A DNA stretch of 8,166 nucleotides from Deltaproteobacteria bacterium (GCA_003646745.1 QMLM01000065.1:1-8166); one strand, 5' to 3'. Numbered from the stretch's first letter, positions 1 to 6,704 are shown. A program made the numbers and translations. Notes: a model not told the origin generated them from the letters alone.

Positions 1-80
1 CCCAGTGGGCCGATTTTATCGGCCAACTAAATAAGAAATATGAGGGTAAAAAGAGGGAAATCCTCGACAAACTTCGATAA
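1..80 (+). CDS. C-terminal tail of an unidentified protein (partial, runs off the left edge)
   Basis: Reading from base 3, the plus strand gives 25 codons and then TAA at 78-80. The peptide begins QWADFIGQLNKKYEG and ends KKREILDKLR. It is rich in Lys, Glu and hydrophobic residues in an amphipathic-helix pattern, as expected for a real protein end. The pattern of a Trp followed by short helical turns and a basic, Leu-rich finish recalls the C-terminal end of SWIM zinc-finger family proteins, but 25 residues cannot support a family call. It converges on the broken livG of the opposite strand and overlaps the meaningless tail of that frame. It has no visible link to the transporter operon. It could be a chance open frame, so confidence is moderate to low. 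Confidence 0.4.
   Translation, partial: QWADFIGQLNKKYEGKKREILDKLR
8..24. repeat. Short perfect hairpin inside the plus-strand partial gene
   Basis: GGCCGAT at 8-14 pairs with ATCGGCC at 18-24 around a 3-base TTT loop. It lies within the partial plus-strand reading frame and has no T-run after it, so it does not look like a terminator. Its function is unknown. Confidence 0.3.
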
Positions 81-342
81 ACTTCAACTCACACGTAGTG
101 GGCCTGAAAGTTTTCGTCGAGGAGGAGGGGTTTGCCCAACTGAAGATTATCTCCCCTTGGTCGGGTTTATAAAAACCGGTAATGAGGTTAAAGAGAGTGG
201 TCTTACCCGCTCCATTTGGCCCGATTAGTCCGGTAATTGTGCCTCTTTTCACTTCCAGCGAACAATCCGACACCGCCTCCAGGCCACCAAAACTCTTTTT
301 GAGCTCGTTGACCTCTAACATTAGCGCCACTTTCACCATCAC
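16..342 (-). pseudogene. livG: Truncated second livG: N-terminal ATP-binding domain only
   Basis: This is the 5' end of a LivG-type ATPase, the cytoplasmic energising subunit of a branched-chain amino acid type importer. Residues 9-67 align without gaps to residues 23-81 of the intact LivG at 5870-6697, about 35 of 59 identical by hand count. The stretch includes the SFGG motif and the Walker A loop GPNGAGKTT. After GEIIF, where the intact copy continues NGENITG, similarity stops at about base 141. The remaining 41 residues to the stop at 16-18 look like no ABC protein. The Q-loop, signature, Walker B and H-loop are all missing, against about 250 residues for a full LivG, so the product cannot be a working ATPase. 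Translation could begin at 342 or 339; GAAGG sits 5 bases before the 339 ATG, which suits that start better. It lies 41 bp after the hydrolase gene. A rearrangement, a deletion or a misassembly could each explain the break. Confidence 0.8.
62..122. repeat. Imperfect inverted repeat and AAACTTC repeats at the livG truncation junction
   Basis: CCTCGAC at 62-68 pairs exactly with GTCGAGG at 116-122. The arms continue inward imperfectly, AAACTT at 69-74 against AAGTTTT at 108-114 with two extra bases on the right. The left arm is followed by a 10-bp imperfect tandem, AAACTTCGAT at 69-78 and AAACTTCAAC at 79-88. AGTGGGCC occurs directly at 4-11 and again at 97-104. The cluster fills the non-coding space between the end of the plus-strand partial gene and the point where the second livG loses similarity. 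It could be a convergent-terminator stem, the end of a mobile element, or chance. Confidence 0.4.
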
Positions 343-383
343 CTTCGCAAGGTGACAGAGGTATCAACAAAGCAGACGACGGC

Positions 384-1049
384 TCACAAGAGGGGAAAGA
401 TTTTTTCCTGGATCCAGCGAAAGTTCTCCTTTACGGCATCCCTCCCCTCGATAATCCTACCATGACCGGGCAGGAGGTATTCCACATCGAGCTGTGACAG
501 CCTCTTGATGCTCTCCTTGAGGAGGGTGCTGTTTCCTTCATAAAAGTCCGTCCTGCCCACCCCTTCTAGGAAAAGGACATCACCTGTAAAGAGGACCTTC
601 TGCTGCTTCCAGTAAAGGGAGATGGAGCCTGGGGAGTGACCTGGGGTATGATAGATATCAAACTCCTCTTCTGCTAACCTCAGTACTCCCTCTTTAAGAT
701 AGAAATGGGGTCTTATAGTAGGAATGGGCAGACCCATGGCCTGGTAAAGTTGATATCCAAAGGCCTTAAGGTGCCTCTCCTCCTCTTTATGAAAGGCAAA
801 TAAAACATCACGCTGTGAGAAGGCCGCTGCCCCCTCGTGGTGGTCAGGGTGAAGGTGAGTAGAGATGATCAGGGTGATCTTTGCTGGGGATATCCCATCC
901 CTCTCCATGGACTGAAGAAGCCCTGTGAGATACCTCAGATGCCCTACATCGACGAGGGTGGGAACGTTGCCATCTATCAGGTAGGTATTGCAGTTGTTTT
1001 CGGTAAGGCTTGTCCAAGGGTAGCAAAAGAGGCGCTCTAAAAGTTTCAT
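384..1049 (-). CDS. MBL-fold metallo-hydrolase
   Basis: A 221-residue, probably cytoplasmic, metallo-beta-lactamase-fold hydrolase with no signal peptide. The di-metal site is complete: THLHPDH at 64-70 (His65, His67, Asp69, His70), His138 in HTPGHSPGS, Asp157 in FTGDVLF and His196 in LPGHG. This order and spacing match the glyoxalase II-like branch, whose members hydrolyse thioesters, lactones or other esters; the motifs do not tell these apart. It starts 39 bp after livF and precedes the broken livG, all on the same strand, so it is probably the last intact gene of the operon. A TAAGG stretch 3 bases before the ATG is a weak, close ribosome binding site. With acyl-CoA synthetases nearby, acyl-thioester hydrolysis is an attractive guess but only a guess. 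The fold is certain and the substrate is unknown. Confidence 0.9.
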   Translation of the reverse strand: MKLLERLFCYPWTSLTENNCNTYLIDGNVPTLVDVGHLRYLTGLLQSMERDGISPAKITLIISTHLHPDHHEGAAAFSQRDVLFAFHKEEERHLKAFGYQLYQAMGLPIPTIRPHFYLKEGVLRLAEEEFDIYHTPGHSPGSISLYWKQQKVLFTGDVLFLEGVGRTDFYEGNSTLLKESIKRLSQLDVEYLLPGHGRIIEGRDAVKENFRWIQEKIFPLL

Positions 1050-1088
1050 CTGCCTTAGGGAAAGGACAAGGGTGCATCTTCTAATTAA

Positions 1089-1892
1089 TTAAAGCCAGCG
1101 CTTACGCCGTTTGTATGCCTTGACATCTTTGTATGTCTTCAAGGCACCAGAGGCGGCAATCCCCAGATAGAACTCTTTGACATCCGGATTTTCCCTCAAA
1201 TCGCTGGCTTCTCCCTCCATCACGATCTTGCCGTTTTCCATTACGTAGCCATAGTGGGCTATCTGCAAAGCCATATTTGCGTTCTGCTCCACCAATATGA
1301 TGGTGGTGCCTTGTTCCTCATTTATCCGTTTCACGATCTGAAAGATCTCTTTGACAAGCAAGGGGGCAAGCCCCAAGGAGGGCTCATCCAGCAGAAGAAG
1401 TTTAGGACGTGCCATCAATGCCCTCCCGATGGCGATCATCTGCAGCTCACCACCACTACAATATCCGGCCAACGCCTTTCGTCTCTCGAGCAGACGAGGG
1501 AAATAATGGTAGACCAGGTCTAGATCCTCCTTATAGGAACGCGTGCCCCTGGCCGCTGTACCCACCCTGAGATTTTCCTCGACGGTAAGGTGTTCAAATG
1601 GTGGGCGCCCCTCCAGTACTTGAATGATACCCAACCGGGTGATTGTCTCAGGGGCTGCATTCTGAATAGGACGACCTTCATACTCTATCGTTCCCTCGGT
1701 AACCTTTCCGTTCTCCGGCTTCAACAGTCCAGAGACTGCCCGCAGGGTTGTCGTCTTTCCTGCCCCATTGCTGCCCAGCAGGGAGACGATCTGTTTCTTC
1801 CTGATGGCAAGGGATACACCCTTTAGGATCTGAATGACATCCGCGTATACCACACTGATATTATTTAACTGAAGCAAAATATCATCCTTCAT
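1089..1892 (-). CDS. livF: Branched-chain amino acid type ABC transporter ATP-binding protein LivF
   Basis: One of the two cytoplasmic ATPases that power the LIV-type importer; 267 residues, full length. Seen in order: Walker A GSNGAGKT at 40-47, Q-loop Gln91, signature CSGGELQ at 145-151, Walker B KLLLLDE at 164-170, and ILVEQNA at 199-205. In that last motif Gln203 stands where most ABC ATPases have the switch His; VEQNA is usual for LivF and separates it from LivG (VEHD). The signature differs from the common LSGGEQQ at two positions (Cys145 and Leu150), but the SGGE core is intact. The C-terminus carries a basic extension, DVKAYKRRKRWL, which I recall from LivF proteins in operons containing an acyl-CoA synthetase. 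It begins 6 bp after the livM stop, and its GAGGTG ribosome site overlaps that stop, which suggests translational coupling. Confidence 0.95.
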   Translation of the reverse strand: MKDDILLQLNNISVVYADVIQILKGVSLAIRKKQIVSLLGSNGAGKTTTLRAVSGLLKPENGKVTEGTIEYEGRPIQNAAPETITRLGIIQVLEGRPPFEHLTVEENLRVGTAARGTRSYKEDLDLVYHYFPRLLERRKALAGYCSGGELQMIAIGRALMARPKLLLLDEPSLGLAPLLVKEIFQIVKRINEEQGTTIILVEQNANMALQIAHYGYVMENGKIVMEGEASDLRENPDVKEFYLGIAASGALKTYKDVKAYKRRKRWL

Positions 1893-1898
1893 GGCACC

Positions 1899-2969
1899 TC
1901 AATAAGCAAACGGCCACAGCCTAAAGCTGGAGCGGATTATACGCCAAACCTCCGCCAAGCCCCGTGGCTCGAAGATGAGAAATAAGACGATGGCCAATCC
2001 GAAGACGAACTCCCTCAAAGGAGCAACAGTGAGGGCAATGCCAGCGAAGGCCCCTAAGTTCATGATATACTGTGTAGCTTGGCTCAATATCTCGTTTAAC
2101 ATAATGATGAAAACGGCCCCGAAGACCGAACCAGATATACTTCCAAGACCCCCTATTATGATCATAGCGATATATTCAATGGAGAGAAACAGGGTAAATG
2201 GCTCCGGGGTAATACTCACAGTATAATATGCCCACAACCCTCCCGCAAATCCAGCGTAGAAAGAACTTATACCAAAAGACAGCAACTTATAACGAAACAA
2301 AGGAATCCCCATCCCCTCAGCAGCACGGTCGTTGTCTCGGATGGCAACAAAGGCACGTCCGTACCTACTGCGCGCAAGGTTTACGGCCATCCAACACATT
2401 ACGGCGAAGCTGAAGAACACCACCCATGAAAACGCCCGATCGGCGCTTACATTTAGCCCAAAGATGGTGGGTTCAGGCAGGATAATTCCTTCTGCTCCCC
2501 CTGTCAGGCTCTCCCAGTGGACAAGAACGTACTCAATGATGAATTGACCGGCCAATGTGGCAATGGTCAGATAAAGGTGTTTCAGCCGCAAGGAAGGAAT
2601 CCCGAAGATCATGCCCACAATTGCGGTCACGGCTCCAGCCAAAATGACAGAAAGCCAGAAGGGGAAACCAGCCTTAGTGGCCAAAATGGCGGCGGAATAT
2701 GCCCCCACTCCGAAAAAGGCCCCATGGCCCAGAGAGATCTGACCCGTATATCCAATTAGGATATTAAGCCCTATAGCGGCGATGGCAGCAATCGCAATAT
2801 TGTTGAGGACATAAAGAGTATAAGGGCTACCTACAAAGGGTACTACAAAAAGAAGGAGGAAAAGTCCGATCCACATCCACATCCTGCCAAAGTCTGTCTC
2901 AAAGATGGTAAGCTCCTGTTCGTAGTACTCCTTAAAATTTCCGCATGGACGGAATCGCAACTTTCTCAT
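1899..2969 (-). CDS. livM: Branched-chain amino acid type ABC transporter permease LivM
   Basis: An inner-membrane permease subunit that pairs with LivH to form the channel; 356 residues. A polar N-terminal stretch of about 28 residues, with an EQELTIFETDF segment typical of this LivM subgroup, precedes a first hydrophobic segment at about 31-47. Further hydrophobic segments lie near 52-72, 80-98, 104-124, 180-197, 228-248, 264-290 and 305-334. The LivM hallmark GYTGQISLGHGAF is at 73-85. The cytoplasmic coupling loop FVAIRDNDRAAEGMGI at 207-222 is the part expected to contact the ATPases. IIGGLGSISGSVFGA at 271-285 and the FEPRGL ending are also characteristic. It begins 34 bp after livH, with AGGT about 9 bases before the ATG as a modest ribosome site. 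Nothing is truncated or out of frame. Confidence 0.95.
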   Translation of the reverse strand: MRKLRFRPCGNFKEYYEQELTIFETDFGRMWMWIGLFLLLFVVPFVGSPYTLYVLNNIAIAAIAAIGLNILIGYTGQISLGHGAFFGVGAYSAAILATKAGFPFWLSVILAGAVTAIVGMIFGIPSLRLKHLYLTIATLAGQFIIEYVLVHWESLTGGAEGIILPEPTIFGLNVSADRAFSWVVFFSFAVMCWMAVNLARSRYGRAFVAIRDNDRAAEGMGIPLFRYKLLSFGISSFYAGFAGGLWAYYTVSITPEPFTLFLSIEYIAMIIIGGLGSISGSVFGAVFIIMLNEILSQATQYIMNLGAFAGIALTVAPLREFVFGLAIVLFLIFEPRGLAEVWRIIRSSFRLWPFAY

Positions 2970-3003
2970 TGTCGGCTACCTGTTCTCCAAAAGGCTAATT
3001 TTG

Positions 3004-3882
3004 CTAAACTCGCTCAATTTCCTCTGAGCCAAAAAGTCCGTAAGGTTTCACCAACAAAATAAGGACAAGGACAATATAGGGAACCACCTCCCGCAAGGAG
3101 GTGGAAATATATCCGCCCGTGAAGTTCTCCAGTAGCCCGATGATGATACCGCCCAAGATGGCCCCACCAATGCTGTCCAATCCCCCCAGGATGACCACGG
3201 GGAAGACCTTAAGGCCCATAGTGCTGAGCTGGTGTACGTTAATACCGTTTATTATCCCCAAAACGATCCCACTCATAGCACAAACCACAGCAGCAATGGC
3301 CCACGATAGGGCAAATACCCTCCTCACGTTAACCCCAAGGGAGAGGGCAGCAGGCTGGTGGTCTGCAACGGAACGCATATAGATACCATGGGAGGAATAT
3401 TTGAAAAAGAATCCGAATACACCCAGGAAGATCAAACCGATGATGAAGGAAGAGACGTAGACTGATGGCACGCTAATAGCCCCCCATTGAATGGAGAGGG
3501 CCTCGGGGAGAAAGTCCGGATAGTTGTGTAGATTCCCCCCAAAGATAAGGAGCATCAACCCCTTAAACATGGCGGAAAGCCCCACGGTGAGCATGATCAC
3601 CTCAATTAAGGCCTCTCCGATGAGCGGGCGCAAAAAGAGCCTCTCAATGATAAAGCCGAGGGCAAAGCAGCCCACCAGGGTCACCAAAAAACAAAGTACA
3701 ATGGGCAGCTTGGCCCAGACAGAAAGGATCAAGAAAAAGAAGGCCCCCAGGGCCAACAACTCACCATGAGCGAAATTGAGCACACTGCTGGATTTAAAGA
3801 TCATCACAAATCCTAGCGCGGAAAGGGCGTACAAAAAACCAATGGATAGACCATTTATGAAGAGCTGAGCGAAAAATTCCAT
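3004..3882 (-). CDS. livH: Branched-chain amino acid type ABC transporter permease LivH
   Basis: The second inner-membrane channel subunit, 292 residues, the normal family length. Visible hallmarks are LNFAHGELLALGA at 35-47, the cytoplasmic coupling loop MRSVADHQPAALSLGV at 169-184, FPVVILGGLDSIGGAILGG at 227-245, and the LLVKPYGLFG ending near 276-285. Hydrophobic segments occur near 7-29, 41-80, 96-115, 140-160, 190-212, 226-252 and 266-280. In LivH the Asn of the coupling loop is often followed by an Asp or Pro; here it reads ADHQPAA, still a typical variant. It begins 16 bp after the acyl-CoA synthetase stop, and an AAGGGGGA tract about 9 bases upstream of the ATG can act as the ribosome site. 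Its position after the ligase, rather than directly after livG, is the distinctive feature of this operon. Confidence 0.95.
   Translation of the reverse strand: MEFFAQLFINGLSIGFLYALSALGFVMIFKSSSVLNFAHGELLALGAFFFLILSVWAKLPIVLCFLVTLVGCFALGFIIERLFLRPLIGEALIEVIMLTVGLSAMFKGLMLLIFGGNLHNYPDFLPEALSIQWGAISVPSVYVSSFIIGLIFLGVFGFFFKYSSHGIYMRSVADHQPAALSLGVNVRRVFALSWAIAAVVCAMSGIVLGIINGINVHQLSTMGLKVFPVVILGGLDSIGGAILGGIIIGLLENFTGGYISTSLREVVPYIVLVLILLVKPYGLFGSEEIERV
3084..3104 (-). repeat. Perfect 8-bp stem-loop inside the 3' part of livH
   Basis: CCACCTCC at 3084-3091 and GGAGGTGG at 3097-3104 form a perfect 8-bp stem with a 5-base loop. It falls in livH codons for about residues 260-267, roughly 80 bases before the livH stop. 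It has no T-run, so it is not a simple terminator. It may be a chance result of codon use. Confidence 0.4.
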
Positions 3883-3898
3883 TCCGTAAAGTCCCCCT

Positions 3899-5863
3899 TT
3901 ATTCGATGGATAATATCTTCACCCTGGTTTCAATGGTGCCCACCGTCCCATCCCGATATCGTACCTGACCCTTCACCTCCAAGTACTCCTGGTCCTTGTA
4001 CATTGCCTCAATCAAGTTGCGATATTGTTCATAGACGAACGTCCTGCGTACTTTTCCGGTGCGGGTCAACTCCTGATCATCGGCATCAAGGAGTTTGTAC
4101 AGCAGCAAAAACTTGCGGATCTGCATGTGCTTGGGCAATCGCTTATTGACCTCTTTTACTTCTTTGCTGATCAACTCCTCTACCGCAGGCTGCTGGGAAA
4201 GATCTGTATAGGTGGTATAGGGGATTTGTCGATCCTCAGCCCAATCCCCTACATTTTCCATATCGATATTGATCATAGCCGTAATGTATGGCATCCCCTC
4301 CCCAAAGATCACCGCCTCCTTGATATAGGGGCTGAATTTTAGCCGCGTTTCTATGAAATCCGGTGAAAATGCCTCACCGACTTTTGTGCGCATGATCTCC
4401 TGTTTACGCCCAATAATTACCAGATGGCCATCATCGTCGAAATACCCTGCATCCCCCGTATGCAACCAACCATCGGTTAATGTGGCAGCCGTCTCTTCCG
4501 GGTCCTGATAGTAGCCCATAAAGTTGGAGGGACTTCGTATCAATACCTCCTGATCCTCCGCAATCTTGACCTCTGTTCGGGGCAATGGTTTGCCGACGGT
4601 CTCAGGCTTAACCTCTCCATCAGGCTGGACCTGAAATACCCCCCCAGCTTCGGTCAGACCATAGGCCTGTTTCAGGTTCAATCCATTGGCCCGGAAGAAG
4701 CGAATGACATCAGGGCTTATAGGATGCCCCCCTGTAATAGCCGTGCGTAGACGCAAACAACCCACCCTATCCAAAAGGGGCCGATATGTAAGCCAGGAAG
4801 CCACCTCATTAAGGAATTCCAACCACATGGGGACGGGCTGTTTCTTCGACTCTCTGTCCACCCTTGCCTCCCCTATCTTCTGGCACAGACGATAGATCCC
4901 CCGCTTGATAAATCCCGAATCACTGATCTTCACCCGAATCTTGGAGGCAAGGTCTTCCCAAAATCGTGAGGAGGTAATCATTATTGCAGGCCCAACCTCA
5001 CGTAAGTCCTCTGCGACCGTCTCCGGGGTCTCCGGGAAGTTCATGGTCATTCCCCCACAAAGAGCCACTCCCATCCCCCACATTTGATCGACGATCCAGG
5101 CGGGCGGCGTTATTGAAATCCAGTTGTCGCCGATCCCTATGGGTGCGGTTTCTAACCATTTCCTCGCCATATCGATGATATTCTTGTAGCTCAACATGGC
5201 CAATTTCGGAAGCCCTGTGGTCCCGGAGGTCATAAGCATTATGGCGAGATCATCAGCCTCCCCCTCCCATAGCTCTTCCTCAAAACGATCTGGTTGCTGT
5301 CTTTCTAATTCCCGGCCCAGCTCTAAAAGTTCAGCAAAGCTCAGCAACCAGGGATTATCTCTATACGTCCTCATCCCTGTGGGATCGACATATATGACGT
5401 TTCGGACGTGAGGAAGTTCCTCTTGAGCCTCCAAAAGTTTATCGACCTGTTCTTGGTCTTGGACAATCACATATGCAGCTTGAATCCGATTTAGGCCATA
5501 GGTCAGCTCTTTGGTCACCGATGATGTATACAGATTCATGGTGATGGCCCCCACGGCTTGGGCCCCAAGCTCGCTGAACAACCACTCAGGATGATTATCT
5601 GTAATTATGCCTACGTGTTCACCTCGTTTAAGGCCAATGGCCAAAAGGCCTAAAGCCACCAGCTTTACATAATTGAAATAGTCCTGCCAGCTATAAGGTT
5701 CCCAAATCCCATAGGCCTTCTCCCGAATAGCGACCCTCTCTGAACCAAATCGTTTTGTCTGCTTGGCCAAAATTTGAGGAAAGGTACACTGGGAGAAAGA
5801 CTCTAGGGTTTGTTCGTCAAAGTGCTCTATGAAATTTTTGTACGGCACCTTTATCTTCCCCAT
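3899..5863 (-). CDS. AMP-forming acyl-CoA synthetase (FAA1 / long-chain fatty acid-CoA ligase type)
   Basis: A full-length ANL-superfamily ligase (654 residues from the ATG) that activates a carboxylic acid to its CoA thioester through an acyl-adenylate, using ATP and CoA. Motifs in order: phosphate-binding loop TSGTTGLPK at about 212-220, YGLTE at 401-405, LHTGDAGYFDDDG at 467-479 with the ribose-binding Asp471, the hinge region IGRKQE at 484-489, and TRTGKVRR with the catalytic Lys604. The overall length and the long insert between the first two motifs match the long-chain (COG1022, FAA1-like) group rather than short acetate-type enzymes. No signal peptide or membrane segment is evident, so it probably acts in the cytosol or at the inner face of the membrane. 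It lies between livG and livH. The first ATG is 6 bases after the livG stop, with no clear ribosome site; an in-frame TTG precedes it at 5866. Translation is therefore probably coupled to livG. The chain length or ring type of its substrate cannot be read from sequence. Confidence 0.95.
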   Translation of the reverse strand: MGKIKVPYKNFIEHFDEQTLESFSQCTFPQILAKQTKRFGSERVAIREKAYGIWEPYSWQDYFNYVKLVALGLLAIGLKRGEHVGIITDNHPEWLFSELGAQAVGAITMNLYTSSVTKELTYGLNRIQAAYVIVQDQEQVDKLLEAQEELPHVRNVIYVDPTGMRTYRDNPWLLSFAELLELGRELERQQPDRFEEELWEGEADDLAIMLMTSGTTGLPKLAMLSYKNIIDMARKWLETAPIGIGDNWISITPPAWIVDQMWGMGVALCGGMTMNFPETPETVAEDLREVGPAIMITSSRFWEDLASKIRVKISDSGFIKRGIYRLCQKIGEARVDRESKKQPVPMWLEFLNEVASWLTYRPLLDRVGCLRLRTAITGGHPISPDVIRFFRANGLNLKQAYGLTEAGGVFQVQPDGEVKPETVGKPLPRTEVKIAEDQEVLIRSPSNFMGYYQDPEETAATLTDGWLHTGDAGYFDDDGHLVIIGRKQEIMRTKVGEAFSPDFIETRLKFSPYIKEAVIFGEGMPYITAMINIDMENVGDWAEDRQIPYTTYTDLSQQPAVEELISKEVKEVNKRLPKHMQIRKFLLLYKLLDADDQELTRTGKVRRTFVYEQYRNLIEAMYKDQEYLEVKGQVRYRDGTVGTIETRVKILSIE

Positions 5864-5869
5864 CAAAAG

Positions 5870-6697
5870 CTAGATAGTCCCTGTATCGCCCAAGTATGCC
5901 TTTATGACTTCAGGGTGATTCTGCACTAATTCAGGGGAACCTTCTGTAATCTTTTTTCCAAAATCTAACACCATTATCCGCCTAGATATGCTCATCACAA
6001 CAGACATATCGTGTTCCACTAAGAGCATGGTCTGCCCCCAGGCCTCGTTCAATTCCACCAGGAACCTGACCATGTCTTCTTTTTCCTCAAGGGTCATCCC
6101 AGCAAAGGGCTCATCGAGGATCAAAAGCTTCGGCTCCAGGGCCAGGGCACGGCCCAGCTCAACCCTCTTGCGCAGCCCATAAGGCAAAGAACCAACAGGC
6201 TTTTTTCTTATCGGTTGCATCTCTAAAAAATCGATAAGCTCTTCTACGACCCGCCTGTGGCGGACCTCCTCCTTCTTGACCGACGGCGAGAAAAGAGATG
6301 CCAAGCCCACGTTATACTCACAGTGAATATGGCGGGCCAGCAGCATATTGGCTATTACACTCATCCCAGGAAATAGCTCAATGTTCTGAAAGGTCCTTCC
6401 AATGCCACGTTTGGTTATCTCAAAAGGATGGTGGCCTGTAATATTCTCTCCATTAAAAATGATTTGGCCTTCCTGGGGATGGTAGTAGCCTGTAATACAG
6501 TTTAAAAGACTGGTCTTCCCTGCCCCATTGGGCCCAATAATGGCCAACAATTCACCAGTCTTTACTGTAAGATCAACATCGTAGAGGGCCTGAAGCCCTC
6601 CAAAACTCAAGTTCAAATTCCTCACCTCCAACTCAGCCCGACGATCGTCGGGCTGAGTGGAGGCGAATATACTGGGTTGCCCTCGAAAGGCCTTCAT
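5870..6697 (-). CDS. livG: Branched-chain amino acid type ABC transporter ATP-binding protein LivG
   Basis: An intact cytoplasmic ATPase of the importer, 275 residues. Seen in order: Walker A GPNGAGKTS at 55-63, Q-loop Gln104 in GRTFQNIELF, signature region LPYGLRKRVELGRAL at 171-185, Walker B KLLILDEP at 190-197 and the switch His229 in LVEHD. The family C-terminal pattern HPEVIKAYLG is at 261-270. The signature lacks the classic LSGGQ, but LPYG(L/V)xKRVEL is a recognised LivG variant. LivG proteins usually begin close to LEVRNL; here about 20 extra residues (MKAFRGQPSIFAS and onward) come first, and codons 14-22 of that extension form a perfect palindrome in DNA. The chosen ATG is 7 bases after the livK stop with a close AGGA. 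A TTG at codon 23 would give a conventional family start but would leave the palindrome as a non-coding hairpin between livK and livG. Confidence 0.93.
   Translation of the reverse strand: MKAFRGQPSIFASTQPDDRRAELEVRNLNLSFGGLQALYDVDLTVKTGELLAIIGPNGAGKTSLLNCITGYYHPQEGQIIFNGENITGHHPFEITKRGIGRTFQNIELFPGMSVIANMLLARHIHCEYNVGLASLFSPSVKKEEVRHRRVVEELIDFLEMQPIRKKPVGSLPYGLRKRVELGRALALEPKLLILDEPFAGMTLEEKEDMVRFLVELNEAWGQTMLLVEHDMSVVMSISRRIMVLDFGKKITEGSPELVQNHPEVIKAYLGDTGTI
6631..6658 (-). repeat. Perfect 28-bp palindrome just downstream of livK, within the 5' end of livG
   Basis: The 14-base arm ACTCAGCCCGACGA at 6631-6644 is followed directly by its exact reverse complement at 6645-6658. As RNA it can fold into a GC-rich stem of about 12 bp with a GATC tetraloop. 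It begins about 47 bases after the livK stop codon. No T-run follows in either direction, so it is not an intrinsic terminator. Such hairpins after a binding-protein gene can protect the upstream transcript or damp translation of the next gene; that role is inferred here. In the LivG frame it encodes TQPDDRRAE. Confidence 0.85.
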
Positions 6698-6704
6698 ATT
6701 CCTA

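Noticed and set aside
97..141. A minus-strand frame giving LGKPLLLDENFQAHYV, recalling a Walker B motif or a PIN-like toxin start
   Set aside because: The LLLDE comes from the CTCCTCCTCGAC tract, the frame stops at once, and it does not fit the position where LivG should continue.
98..172. A plus-strand GTG frame giving VGLKVFVEEEGFAQLK, protein-like at first sight
   Set aside because: It is short, its Glu run comes from the GAGGAGGAG tract, and it runs into sequence that clearly belongs to antisense livG.
40..228. A 62-codon plus-strand frame across the livG junction
   Set aside because: Its second half is antisense to conserved LivG sequence and its composition is not protein-like; the frame ending at 80 is more convincing.
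844..1077. A 77-codon minus-strand frame overlapping the start of the MBL hydrolase
   Set aside because: It is an out-of-frame shadow of the hydrolase; the hydrolase frame carries all the catalytic motifs.
6631..6658. The palindrome as a Rho-independent terminator between livK and livG
   Set aside because: No T-run follows on either strand, and the downstream genes are tightly spaced as in an operon.
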